Shown here: one piece after another, positions 1 through 5,469 of the stretch
How the letters are laid out: each line of letters starts with the position of its first letter
Numbering within the stretch: position 1 is the stretch's first letter
Source of the DNA: UBA6019 sp036564345
Lineage (GTDB): Bacteria; Chloroflexota; Dormibacteria; Dormibacterales; Dormibacteraceae
Assembly: GCA_036564345.1 (NCBI GenBank)
Contig: DATCOZ010000036.1
Coordinates: forward strand, 1-8,647
Direction of reading: 5' to 3'
DNA length: 8,647 bases
Notes under the pieces: generated by a model
Databases searched by the model: none
What the model was told of the DNA's origin: nothing
The model's input: the letters and a program-made list of their open reading frames with translations, nothing else
Made by a program: the position numbers and the translations under genes

Positions 1-71
1 ACACTCATCGGCCGCATCGCTCCCTCGACCAGCGCGCCCCGGCCAGTCCAGTACCGGTCAAGTCTCGGGGC

Positions 72-283
72 GTGGTCGACATCGGGGCTGTTTACCGACG
101 CGACCGACTCGGGGGCTCATTCACGAGTACGAGATCGCCGCCTGACGATGGAATCGGGTTCTCGGCACCCACAGGGTCGACTGGTGGAACCAGCGGCGCC
201 TTCACAGCGCCGACGGCGACCTGTCGCCAGTTGAGTGCGAGGCGCTCTACTATCGTCAGCGCGACACCACCGACGTCGCGTGA
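72..283 (+). pseudogene. Degraded 3' end of an IS3-family transposase (OrfB, integrase-core C-terminus)
   Basis: The reading frame ending at the TGA of 281-283 encodes VDWWNQRRLHSADGDLSP followed by VECEALYYRQ. This is the characteristic C-terminus of IS3-family transposases (WVDWYNxRRLHxxxGxxPPxEFExxYY). Upstream, the similarity continues in a different frame: from about 75, residues VDIGAVYRRDR resemble the IGLYKxEL segment after the catalytic Glu, and DDGIGFSA at about 145-168 resembles the DDVEFAT segment. The frame therefore breaks between about 160 and 178, and the expected Trp before VDWW is missing. The catalytic DDE residues are not seen; they would lie further left or have been lost. 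I read this as an inactive relic whose body extends beyond the left edge. The family call rests on motif recognition only. Confidence 0.72.
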
Positions 284-295
284 ATCCAAGCCGCC

Positions 296-324
296 GAGTC
301 TCCTCGAAACTCAGAACGGTTTCA
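296..324 (+). repeat. Probable right terminal inverted repeat of the IS3-like element
   Basis: Thirteen bases after the transposase stop, the sequence from GAGTCTCC to CGGTTTCA reads, on the minus strand, TGAAACCG...GTTTCGAGGAGACTC. This matches the usual style of IS3-family ends, which begin TGAACCG(C) and contain a GTTTCGTGGAGACTC-like block just outside the tnp stop. Its position and orientation fit the right end of the element, giving an IS/host junction at about 324/325. The left end is outside the window, so the pair cannot be compared. Confidence 0.5.
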
Positions 325-516
325 TCCCCTGAACGACCTGGAAGGCGGCGCGGCTGTCATTTTGAAACCCCACAGGCGAGAGCGAGGTCAAACGCGAGCT
401 GACGACGAGATCGGAGACCGACAAGAAGACTGCGGAGCAGGAGGCAGAGGAGCGAAAGCACCCGGCCGGGTAGCATTCGCCGCGGTGACTGGAGCGCGCG
501 AGGAATTGGACGGCTC
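325..516. other. Region with no convincing gene
   Basis: This stretch lies between the IS3-like end and the small membrane ORF. The open frames here are short, low-complexity and Arg/Glu-rich, without recognisable motifs or a well-placed ribosome-binding site. One frame (366-473) gives a charged peptide with no ATG, GTG or TTG start. I see no tRNA, hairpin terminator or clear sigma70 promoter. Confidence 0.5.
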
Positions 517-712
517 ATGCCCCCCATCAGCCTCTACCGCATGGCGCTCATGATATCGATTCTGACGGTCGCGATGGCTCTGTTCAGAGTAGCCGCGATT
601 GGCACCGTCGGGGCGGTTGGGAGCCCGCGTCGAGCCGGCCGGCGTGGTTCTGCTTGTCGCGACCGGCGCCTGCGTGACCTACTACCGGTTGGCCGCCGTG
701 ATTGCGGGGTGA
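517..712 (+). pseudogene. Possible frameshifted small two-helix membrane protein
   Basis: From ATG 517 (or ATG 541) the frame encodes a hydrophobic stretch beginning MALMISILTVAMALF, which looks like one membrane helix. After about position 615 that frame becomes Arg-rich and loses sense. The next frame then reads VEPAGVVLLVATGACVTYY and ends at TGA 710-712, giving a second helix. Removing one base in the G-rich run near 610-622 would join the two into one protein of about 64 residues. The stop lies 4 nt before the preferred GTG start of the MFS gene, so the two could have been co-translated. I do not recognise a family. It may be a true frameshift, an assembly error in the G runs, or chance hydrophobicity in GC-rich DNA. 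Confidence 0.3.
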
Positions 713-716
713 GCTG

Positions 717-1907
717 GTGAGTCGCTTGCTTGCCGCGGCGCTTTTCGCAGCGATCCTGGCTCCCCTGAACTCGACGCTCTTGGCGGTGCTGTTGCCGCCT
801 GTGGCGGCTGACCTGCATGTCACAACGGGCTCTGCGACCTGGCTCATCACCGGTTACCTGGTGCTGCTCGGGGTCATGCAGCCGGTGGGTGGCCGGCTCG
901 GCGATCGGTTCCGACGGCGTCCGCTGATGTTGGGCGGCCTGACGGCGTTCGGCGCCGCGACACTGGCGATGGCGCTCGCGCCCAGCTTTACGGTCCTATT
1001 CGGCCTCCGACTCGCCCAGGCGGCGGCTGGAGCGATCGTCTTTCCGAACGCATTCGCGCTGCTGCGAGATGCGCCGCCTAGTCAAGGGCGCGGGCTCCGC
1101 TTTGGTGTGGTCGGCGCAGCGGTCGCCTTCGCCGCCGCCGCCGGTCCTGTGCTGGCCGGGGGTGTCGTCTCCATAGCCGGCTGGCGCGGCGTGGTCTTGG
1201 CGACGCTGCCGTTTGTGCTCTTGGCCGTCGTGTTGGCGTGGCACCTGCCACGAGGTACTGCCGCGGGCTCGTCTGCCCAACGGCCATCGCCTCTTATCGC
1301 TGTGGCGCGCCGACCGGGTCTTGTCGCCGCCGCTACGGCGATGGCGCTCACCAGCCTTGTTATGTATATGGCGGTGGCCGGTCTGCCAATCGCCCTCGGC
1401 CAGCTGCAGCGGCGGCCGGCGTGGCAGACCGCATGGCTGTTGGGAGTGATGCTCCTCGGTGCCGCGATCTGCTCGCCATTGGGCGGGCGGATATCCGACG
1501 TTCGCGGCAGCCGGGCGCCGGCCGCGATCGGCCTCTGCCTTCTCGCCGGCGCTATCCTGCCGACGCTCCTCCAGTTCAGGGCCCCCAGCCTGGTCGCCCT
1601 AACGCTCGAACTTGCGGTCGCGGGCGCGGGTCTCGGTCTAGCGATGGCCGCCATCCAGGTTTCGGGTATGGAGGCCGCCTCCGGCGCCGATGCCGGAGCC
1701 GCGGCGGGCATATTGGCCACTGCCCGGTACGCGGGCGGGGCGATCGGTTCGGCCCTAGTCGGAATCGGACTCGCCGCCTCCGTGCGGCCCACGCTGGCCT
1801 GGCTGGTCCTAGGCTCGGCGGCCGTCGCGTTGGTCGCCGCCGGAACCTCTGTCCGCCTGCCACGCGCCGAGCCGTTTCCCACGCTCGTCGACCTGGTCAG
1901 GAACTAG
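717..1907 (+). CDS. MFS transporter, probable drug/metabolite exporter (12 TM)
   Basis: This encodes an integral membrane protein of 396 residues with twelve evident hydrophobic segments, the usual size for a 12-helix major facilitator. The first helix contains LNSTLLAVLLPPVAADL, the DHA-type motif often written LDxTIVNVALP. Motif A follows as GGRLGDRFRRRP (about residues 58-69). A motif C-like GPVLAGG in helix 5 (about 143-149) is followed by WR; motif C marks proton-driven antiporters that export drugs. The substrate cannot be deduced. GTG 717 is preferred as start because GGGGTGAG lies just upstream (706-713). A TTG at 702 directly after an in-frame stop is the alternative and would add five residues. 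The gene is not part of the hem operon: 439 bp separate them. It appears to have more A/T-ending codons than the hem genes and lies between two decayed gene fragments, which hints at accessory origin. Confidence 0.85.
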   Translation: MSRLLAAALFAAILAPLNSTLLAVLLPPVAADLHVTTGSATWLITGYLVLLGVMQPVGGRLGDRFRRRPLMLGGLTAFGAATLAMALAPSFTVLFGLRLAQAAAGAIVFPNAFALLRDAPPSQGRGLRFGVVGAAVAFAAAAGPVLAGGVVSIAGWRGVVLATLPFVLLAVVLAWHLPRGTAAGSSAQRPSPLIAVARRPGLVAAATAMALTSLVMYMAVAGLPIALGQLQRRPAWQTAWLLGVMLLGAAICSPLGGRISDVRGSRAPAAIGLCLLAGAILPTLLQFRAPSLVALTLELAVAGAGLGLAMAAIQVSGMEAASGADAGAAAGILATARYAGGAIGSALVGIGLAASVRPTLAWLVLGSAAVALVAAGTSVRLPRAEPFPTLVDLVRN

Positions 1908-2031
1908 CTGAGATTCCTTCGACTCTGGCCGTTTGGAGATCTCGCCAGGATCTTCGGAGCGTGAAAGGTGCAGGCGCGGACCTCCACGGCATGCCGTCAT
2001 ACCTCTTTCCGGGAGCGGTGCAAAGCCCGGT

Positions 2032-2150
2032 GCGGGCAATCCGTGGTAGCCGGTTCGACCGTCCCAATCCACCGACGTCCATCGAAACACGCGCTGGTAG
2101 GTCGCTTGGTAGCGGTCGAAGTCTTCCTTGGATCCGGGCCGATATTCCAT
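2032..2150 (-). pseudogene. Possible relic of an ECF sigma factor N-terminus
   Basis: Read on the minus strand from ATG 2150, the sequence gives MEYRPGSKEDFDRY followed by QATYQRVFR. This closely resembles the start of ECF sigma factors (xxDFDRLYxxxYxRVFRxL), except that one Leu is missing after DFDR. Beyond that the expected hydrophobic stretch is not in frame, but further on DGRTGYHGLPAPGF lies roughly where GDRxxAEDCTQEAF would be expected. The frame then continues without sigma-factor features into the MFS gene. I read it as a short, frame-damaged relic, with the left boundary given approximately. A chance resemblance over about 25 residues cannot be excluded without a profile search. Confidence 0.3.
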
Positions 2151-2274
2151 GGCGATGTCCGGTTTAGCGCCCGCGCAGGCCAAACCACCCGCCGCGTTTC
2201 AGGCTGGGTTGGTCGGAAAGATGACCGTCCCGGTGGGAAGCTGGCTCAAATTTCAATTCAACGGCCCCATGTTG

Positions 2275-2302
2275 CCACGTGATCCCGCGAGCCGGGTCGT
2301 GG
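2275..2302. repeat. Imperfect inverted repeat just upstream of the hem promoter
   Basis: CCACG (2275-2279) pairs with CGTGG (2298-2302), and inside it CCCG (2284-2287) pairs with CGGG (2293-2296). The arms are separated by unequal bulges (TGAT against T) and a five-base loop. No T-run follows, so an intrinsic terminator is unlikely. It could be a protein-binding site or chance in GC-rich DNA. Confidence 0.25.
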
Positions 2303-2304
2303 TA

Positions 2305-2333
2305 CTGAATCGACAGGCTTAGGTAGATTTCAG
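2305..2333. promoter_or_regulatory. Candidate operator: inverted repeat overlapping the hem promoter
   Basis: The left arm CTGAATCGAC (2305-2314) matches the reverse complement of the right arm at 2323-2333 (CTGAAATCTAC) at nine positions, with one extra base and one mismatch. The left arm covers the -35 element and the right arm abuts the -10. This is the usual layout for an operator of a dimeric regulator acting at the promoter. The obvious candidate ligand is the HTH protein encoded immediately downstream (autoregulation), which is inference. Confidence 0.38.
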
Positions 2334-2339
2334 CATAAT
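2310..2339 (+). promoter_or_regulatory. Probable sigma70-type promoter of the hem operon (leaderless)
   Basis: TCGACA (2310-2315) differs from TTGACA by one base, and CATAAT (2334-2339) differs from TATAAT by one base. The spacer is 18 bp. Transcription would be expected to begin about 7 bp after the -10, at 2346-2347, which is the A of the regulator's ATG or one base before it. No ribosome-binding site precedes that ATG, which fits a leaderless mRNA as is common in Actinomycetota and relatives. It is also the most AT-rich spot between the MFS gene and the operon. Confidence 0.55.
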
Positions 2340-2346
2340 TTCGCCC

Positions 2347-3003
2347 ATGGATTCCATGCCGGCGAGCGCCGGTTCGCCGTGGCTAAGCCTGGGCCAGGCC
2401 AGCAGGCTCCTGGGCATCACGCCGGCGACGCTCCGACGCTGGTCGGACCACGGCGAGGTCGCAACCTTCGTCACGCCCGGCGGCCACCGGCGATTCCCAC
2501 GGACGGTGATCGAGGGGATGGTCCCCCACGTCCGCGCTCGCCGGCCATCGCTGGCGGGGCTAGGCGCCAGCCCGGAGCGGATGGCACAGGCCTATCGCCG
2601 AGCCCGTCCGGTCCAGCGCGCGGGCCAGCCTCCGTGGCTGACAGCGCTTTCGGACGCCGATCGGGTCGAGTTCCGCGAGCGTGGACGGCATCTGCTGGCA
2701 GTCGTCCTCGAGCACCTCGACGCGGAGGATCGTCCGCTGGCGGCGCAGAAGCTGGAGCAGGCGGCCGCCGGCGCCGGAGAGTATGGATCGCGCGCCGCAG
2801 CGTTGGGCGCCTCGCTGGCGGAGACGGTGGAGCTCTTCCTCCGCTTCCGAAGCTCCTTCGTCGGTGTGCTGGCTGGCGTCGCGCGCCGGCGCCGTCTCGA
2901 TACCCGCGAGGCCACGGCGCTGCTGGTCGAGGCGGAGTCGGCGATGGATCGGCTGCTGGTCGCCCTTATGAACGGCTACGAGAACCGGGGAACAGGCATT
3001 TGA
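2347..3003 (+). CDS. BldC/MerR-like HTH regulator with C-terminal helical (sensor-like) domain; first gene of the hem operon
   Basis: This encodes a 218-residue probable DNA-binding regulator. Residues 13-60 form a winged helix-turn-helix of the MerR/BldC/excisionase type: LSLGQASRLLGITPATLRRW, then the wing motif VTPGGHRRF. Residues about 97-210 appear to be all helical. The pattern of a Gly-Ser-rich turn, ASLAETVELFLRFRSSF and a final acidic helix recalls the N-terminal four-helix domain of RsbR/PucR-type sensor proteins; that match is tentative. There is no Cys, so no Cys-Pro heme motif. It lacks the long coiled-coil of classical MerR dimers. ATG 2347 is chosen because the promoter places the transcript start there; ATG 2356 is the alternative. 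Its TGA overlaps the TTG of hemA by 4 nt, so regulator and pathway are co-translated. I infer control of heme synthesis, with the signal unknown. Confidence 0.75.
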   Translation: MDSMPASAGSPWLSLGQASRLLGITPATLRRWSDHGEVATFVTPGGHRRFPRTVIEGMVPHVRARRPSLAGLGASPERMAQAYRRARPVQRAGQPPWLTALSDADRVEFRERGRHLLAVVLEHLDAEDRPLAAQKLEQAAAGAGEYGSRAAALGASLAETVELFLRFRSSFVGVLAGVARRRRLDTREATALLVEAESAMDRLLVALMNGYENRGTGI

Positions 3004-3884
3004 CGGAGCAACCATGGGTTGCCGGCGCCTCAGCGTCGGAGCGCCCCGCCGAGGAGCGGGAGCGCATCGCCGCCCGAATGCGGCAGGGCGCCGGCGGAAG
3101 CCACGTGCTGCTCAGCACCTGCCACCGAGTCGAGCTCTACGGCTTCGGCGAGCTGCCGCGCCTGGCCGGCGACCTGCTGCTGAAATCAGGCGAGGCGGCC
3201 GTCGTCCACCTTCTGCGGGTCGCAGCCGGGCTCGAAAGCGCACTTGTCGGGGAGGACGAGGTCCTCCATCAGGTCCGGAACGCCTTCCAGGAGGCAGCGG
3301 CGGGCGGCCAGCTCGACCGACGCCTGCACCGACTCTTCGAGCTGGCCGTCGCCACCGGGCGCCGCGCTCGGGCCGGCCGTAGCGCGCTCGGCGCAGGACT
3401 CGCCGACCGCGCCGTCGACTGGCTCCAAGGCCGCTCCCCTCTGCGCGGCCGCCCGGTACTCGTGGCGGGCGCCGGCCGAATGGGGTCTGCGCTCGCCCAC
3501 GCGGCTCGCAGGAGGGGAGCGCTGGTGACGATCGCCAGTCGGGACCCGGAGCGAGCCCGGCGCCTCGCATCTGTCTATGGCGGTATCGGCGTCAGCCTGG
3601 CCGAGGGAGCCGACCTCGTCCCGGGCAGCGCGGGTGTGGCGGTGGCCCTGAGCGGACCCTGGCAAGAGCTGGCTTCGCTGGCCGACCCGCTGCCACCGAT
3701 CGCCGACATCTCCGCGCCCAGCGCGGTGCCGGGGGCACTTCGCGCCCGCCTCAACGGTGGTTTCTTGGGCGTCGACGACCTCTTCACCGGCGGAACGCCG
3801 CCGCCCGCCTACGTCGATGCGGCCGAGCGGATCGTGTCGGGCAAGGCCGCGGAATACCTCGGCTGGTTGGAGGCACGGTCATGA
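3000..3884 (+). CDS. hemA: Glutamyl-tRNA reductase, short form lacking the dimerisation domain
   Basis: This enzyme makes glutamate-1-semialdehyde from glutamyl-tRNA with NADPH, the first step of the C5 heme route. The catalytic Cys is at 41 in LLSTCHRVELYG (usual STCNR, so Asn is replaced by His). His70 and LRVAAGLESALVGEDEVL follow, matching the family's HLFRVASGLDSLVLGE. The NADPH-binding Rossmann motif GAGRMG is at 157-162, then IASRDPERARRLA, and DISAP corresponds to DIAVPRD. The protein has 294 residues, against roughly 400-450 usually. It ends at AAEYLGWLEARS, where the C-terminal dimerisation domain normally begins, and the N-terminal SHxTAP motif is also degenerate. TTG 3000 is chosen as start because it keeps the N-terminal strand, overlaps the upstream stop (TTGA) and follows GGGGAACAGG. 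ATG 3078 would remove part of the catalytic domain. The enzyme is probably active but divergent. Confidence 0.88.
   Translation: MTEQPWVAGASASERPAEERERIAARMRQGAGGSHVLLSTCHRVELYGFGELPRLAGDLLLKSGEAAVVHLLRVAAGLESALVGEDEVLHQVRNAFQEAAAGGQLDRRLHRLFELAVATGRRARAGRSALGAGLADRAVDWLQGRSPLRGRPVLVAGAGRMGSALAHAARRRGALVTIASRDPERARRLASVYGGIGVSLAEGADLVPGSAGVAVALSGPWQELASLADPLPPIADISAPSAVPGALRARLNGGFLGVDDLFTGGTPPPAYVDAAERIVSGKAAEYLGWLEARS
3869..3873 (+). promoter_or_regulatory. Ribosome-binding site of hemC
   Basis: GGAGG lies 7 nt before ATG 3881, inside the last codons of hemA. It fixes the hemC start and shows that hemC has its own initiation signal in addition to the 4-nt overlap. Confidence 0.7.
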
Positions 3885-4765
3885 CGATTCGGCTCGGCAC
3901 CCGCGGGTCGCAGTTGGCGCTGATCCAGGCCGGACTGATTGCGGAGCGGCTTCGGAAGGCGGGAGAGGAGGTCGAGATCGTCCAGATCGTGACCGAGGGC
4001 GACGTGCGGCCGGCGGACATGTCGCCGGGGGAGGGCGTTTTCGTTGCCGCCATCGCCCGGGCCCTGGTCGCCGGCGAGATCGACCTGGCGGTCCACAGCG
4101 CCAAAGACATACCGCTCGAGGAAGAGCTCGGGTTGGTAGTCGGCGCCTACCCCGAACGGGCGGATCCGCGTGACGCCCTGGTCGCCCGGGAGCCGGGCGC
4201 CACGCTTGAATCTCTGCCCGAAGGCACCCTGGTCGGGACCGACAGCCCGCGCCGGGCCGGGTTCCTGCGAGCGGTGCGGCCCGACCTCCGGATCGTTCCT
4301 CTCCACGGCAACGTTGACACCCGCCTCCGCCGACTTGACGAAGGTGAGGTCGGTGCGCTGGTGCTGGCTGCGGCCGGGCTCGACCGGCTCGACAGGGGCG
4401 ATCGGATCGGCCAGCGGCTCGACCCCCGGGTGGTGGCGCCCGCTCCCGCCCAGGGTGCGCTGGCGGCACAGTCGCGTCGGAGCGACGTCGCCCTCCTCGA
4501 GGTCCTGCGCAGGTTCGACGACCCCGCGGTCCGCGTTGCTGTGGAGACCGAGCGGGCAGTGCTGGAGGCGACCGGCGGCACGTGCCGGGCTCCGGTCGGC
4601 GCGTTGGGCGTCGTGGCCGGCGACCGCATCAGCCTCCTCGTCGCCGGTGTCAACAGCGATGGCAGCGACCGGCGAGTTGAGACAGTGGAGGGATCGCTGG
4701 AAGAGGCGGCGACGATCGCCCGCGAGGCGGGCGAGAGGCTGGCCGCCGAGGTCGCGCTGCGGTGA
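3881..4765 (+). CDS. hemC: Hydroxymethylbilane synthase (porphobilinogen deaminase)
   Basis: This cytosolic enzyme joins four porphobilinogens into hydroxymethylbilane on a covalently bound dipyrromethane cofactor. The protein has 294 residues, slightly short of the usual 300-315. It begins IRLGTRGSQLAL. HSAKDIP (72-78) carries the catalytic Asp76. ATGGTCRAPVGA holds Cys235, the cofactor attachment site, and PAPAQGALAAQ is also conserved. Two substrate- or cofactor-binding positions differ: the normal GTSSLRR is GTDSPRR (119-125), and the normally invariant Arg of LRGNVxTRL is His142 (LHGNVDTRL, codon CAC). The neighbouring Arg residues are kept. Start ATG 3881 overlaps the hemA stop as ATGA and has a good GGAGG site. 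The identity is secure; the effect of the His substitution is open. Confidence 0.95.
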   Translation: MTIRLGTRGSQLALIQAGLIAERLRKAGEEVEIVQIVTEGDVRPADMSPGEGVFVAAIARALVAGEIDLAVHSAKDIPLEEELGLVVGAYPERADPRDALVAREPGATLESLPEGTLVGTDSPRRAGFLRAVRPDLRIVPLHGNVDTRLRRLDEGEVGALVLAAAGLDRLDRGDRIGQRLDPRVVAPAPAQGALAAQSRRSDVALLEVLRRFDDPAVRVAVETERAVLEATGGTCRAPVGALGVVAGDRISLLVAGVNSDGSDRRVETVEGSLEEAATIAREAGERLAAEVALR

Positions 4766-5469
4766 CCGCCGTGCTCGTCACCCGTCCAGGGGGGAGCGAG
4801 GATCCGCTGGCTTCGGCTCTTGCCGAGCGCGGCTACCGGGTTCATGCCGTCCCGACCATCGCGACCGAAGCGATCGCGATCGGCGAGGAGAGCCTGGCCG
4901 GCTTCGACTGGATCGTCGTCACCAGCGCCGCCGGCGTCGCAGCCTTACCAAGCGTCCCGAAGGCAAGCCGCTGGGCGGCGGTCGGCGAAGCGACGGCAGC
5001 GGCCCTCGAGGCGCGGGGAGTTCGCGCCGATGTAGTGCCACAGGCCACCAACGGGGCGGCGATCGCGGCCGCCATCACCGAGCCGGCCGGTAAGAGGGTG
5101 CTCCTGGCCCGGGCCGACGCGGCGGCCGAGGACCTGCCCCGCCTGCTCCGCGAGCGGGGAGCGGAGGTCGTCGAGCTGACCGCCTACCGCACCGTCAAGG
5201 CGCCCGAGACTTCCGCAGCCGCGCTCGCTCAGGCACTGGCGGACGACGAGCTGGCTGCCATCGTCTTCGCGTCGGGGTCGGCCGTCCGCGGCTTCCTGGC
5301 GCTCGGCGGGACACCGGCGCTTCCGGCCGTGACCATCGGGCCAAAGACCACGGCTGTGGCCCGCGAGTTGGGCTTCGTCGTCACCGGCGAAGCCACCAAG
5401 CAAACGACCCTGGGTCTGGCCGACGCCGTCGCCAGGGTGATAACCCTGGAGGTGAAGAGGAATGCGTGA
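4762..5469 (+). CDS. hemD: Uroporphyrinogen-III synthase
   Basis: This enzyme cyclises hydroxymethylbilane and inverts ring D to give uroporphyrinogen III. HemD sequences are weakly conserved, but the fold's landmarks are present: VTRPGG near the start (6-11), DWIVVTSAAGV (49-59, family D.iifTS.nav), LLARADAA (114-121), AYRTV (141-145), FASGSAVRGF (169-178, family FtSpsaV..f) and IGPKTTAVARELG (192-204). Length 235 is in the normal range for a stand-alone enzyme, with no fused methyltransferase. GTG 4762 overlaps the hemC stop as GTGA, with GAGGT 9 nt upstream. Position between hemC and hemB is the common gene order and supports the call. Confidence 0.92.
   Translation: MTAVLVTRPGGSEDPLASALAERGYRVHAVPTIATEAIAIGEESLAGFDWIVVTSAAGVAALPSVPKASRWAAVGEATAAALEARGVRADVVPQATNGAAIAAAITEPAGKRVLLARADAAAEDLPRLLRERGAEVVELTAYRTVKAPETSAAALAQALADDELAAIVFASGSAVRGFLALGGTPALPAVTIGPKTTAVARELGFVVTGEATKQTTLGLADAVARVITLEVKRNA
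5448..5455 (+). promoter_or_regulatory. Strong ribosome-binding site of hemB
   Basis: GGAGGTGA is a full complement of the 16S anti-Shine-Dalgarno core and sits 6 nt before ATG 5462. It is the strongest such site in the operon and lies within the end of hemD, suggesting that HemB is made in relatively high amount. It decides the hemB start. Confidence 0.8.

Larger units (their letters stand above)
1908..2304. other. Intergenic region without an intact gene
   Basis: This stretch separates the MFS gene from the hem promoter. No frame on either strand looks like a complete protein. It holds the minus-strand sigma-factor-like fragment near 2079-2150, a 12-bp palindrome ACGGCATGCCGT at 1986-1997, and an imperfect hairpin at 2275-2302. 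I find no T-tailed terminator after the MFS stop. Confidence 0.6.

Noticed and set aside
366..473. Charged Glu/Lys-rich peptide frame between the IS end and the membrane ORF
   Set aside because: No usable start codon, no ribosome-binding site and no family resemblance.
1082..1882. 266-codon minus-strand open frame opposite the MFS gene
   Set aside because: Ala/Pro/Arg-rich shadow of the transporter. The + strand has twelve helices and MFS motifs.
1986..1997. Perfect 12-bp palindrome ACGGCATGCCGT
   Set aside because: Isolated, with no partner copies or nearby promoter. Likely chance in GC-rich DNA or a restriction-type palindrome.
2009..2030. CCGGG...CCCGG hairpin as a terminator for the MFS gene
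   Set aside because: The stem is only five pairs, with a long loop and no following T-run.
2041..2070. GGTTCGA sequence resembling a tRNA T-loop
   Set aside because: The flanking bases do not form a T-stem, and no acceptor, D or anticodon arms can be drawn.
1238..2167. 309-codon + strand frame overlapping the MFS gene and the following gap
   Set aside because: Arg/Gly/Pro-rich out-of-frame reading of the transporter with no motifs. It merely happens to stay open into the intergenic region.
2379..2999. In-frame upstream extension of hemA through the regulator gene
   Set aside because: The extension is a Gly/Ala/Arg-rich shadow of the regulator. HemA similarity begins only after TTG 3000.
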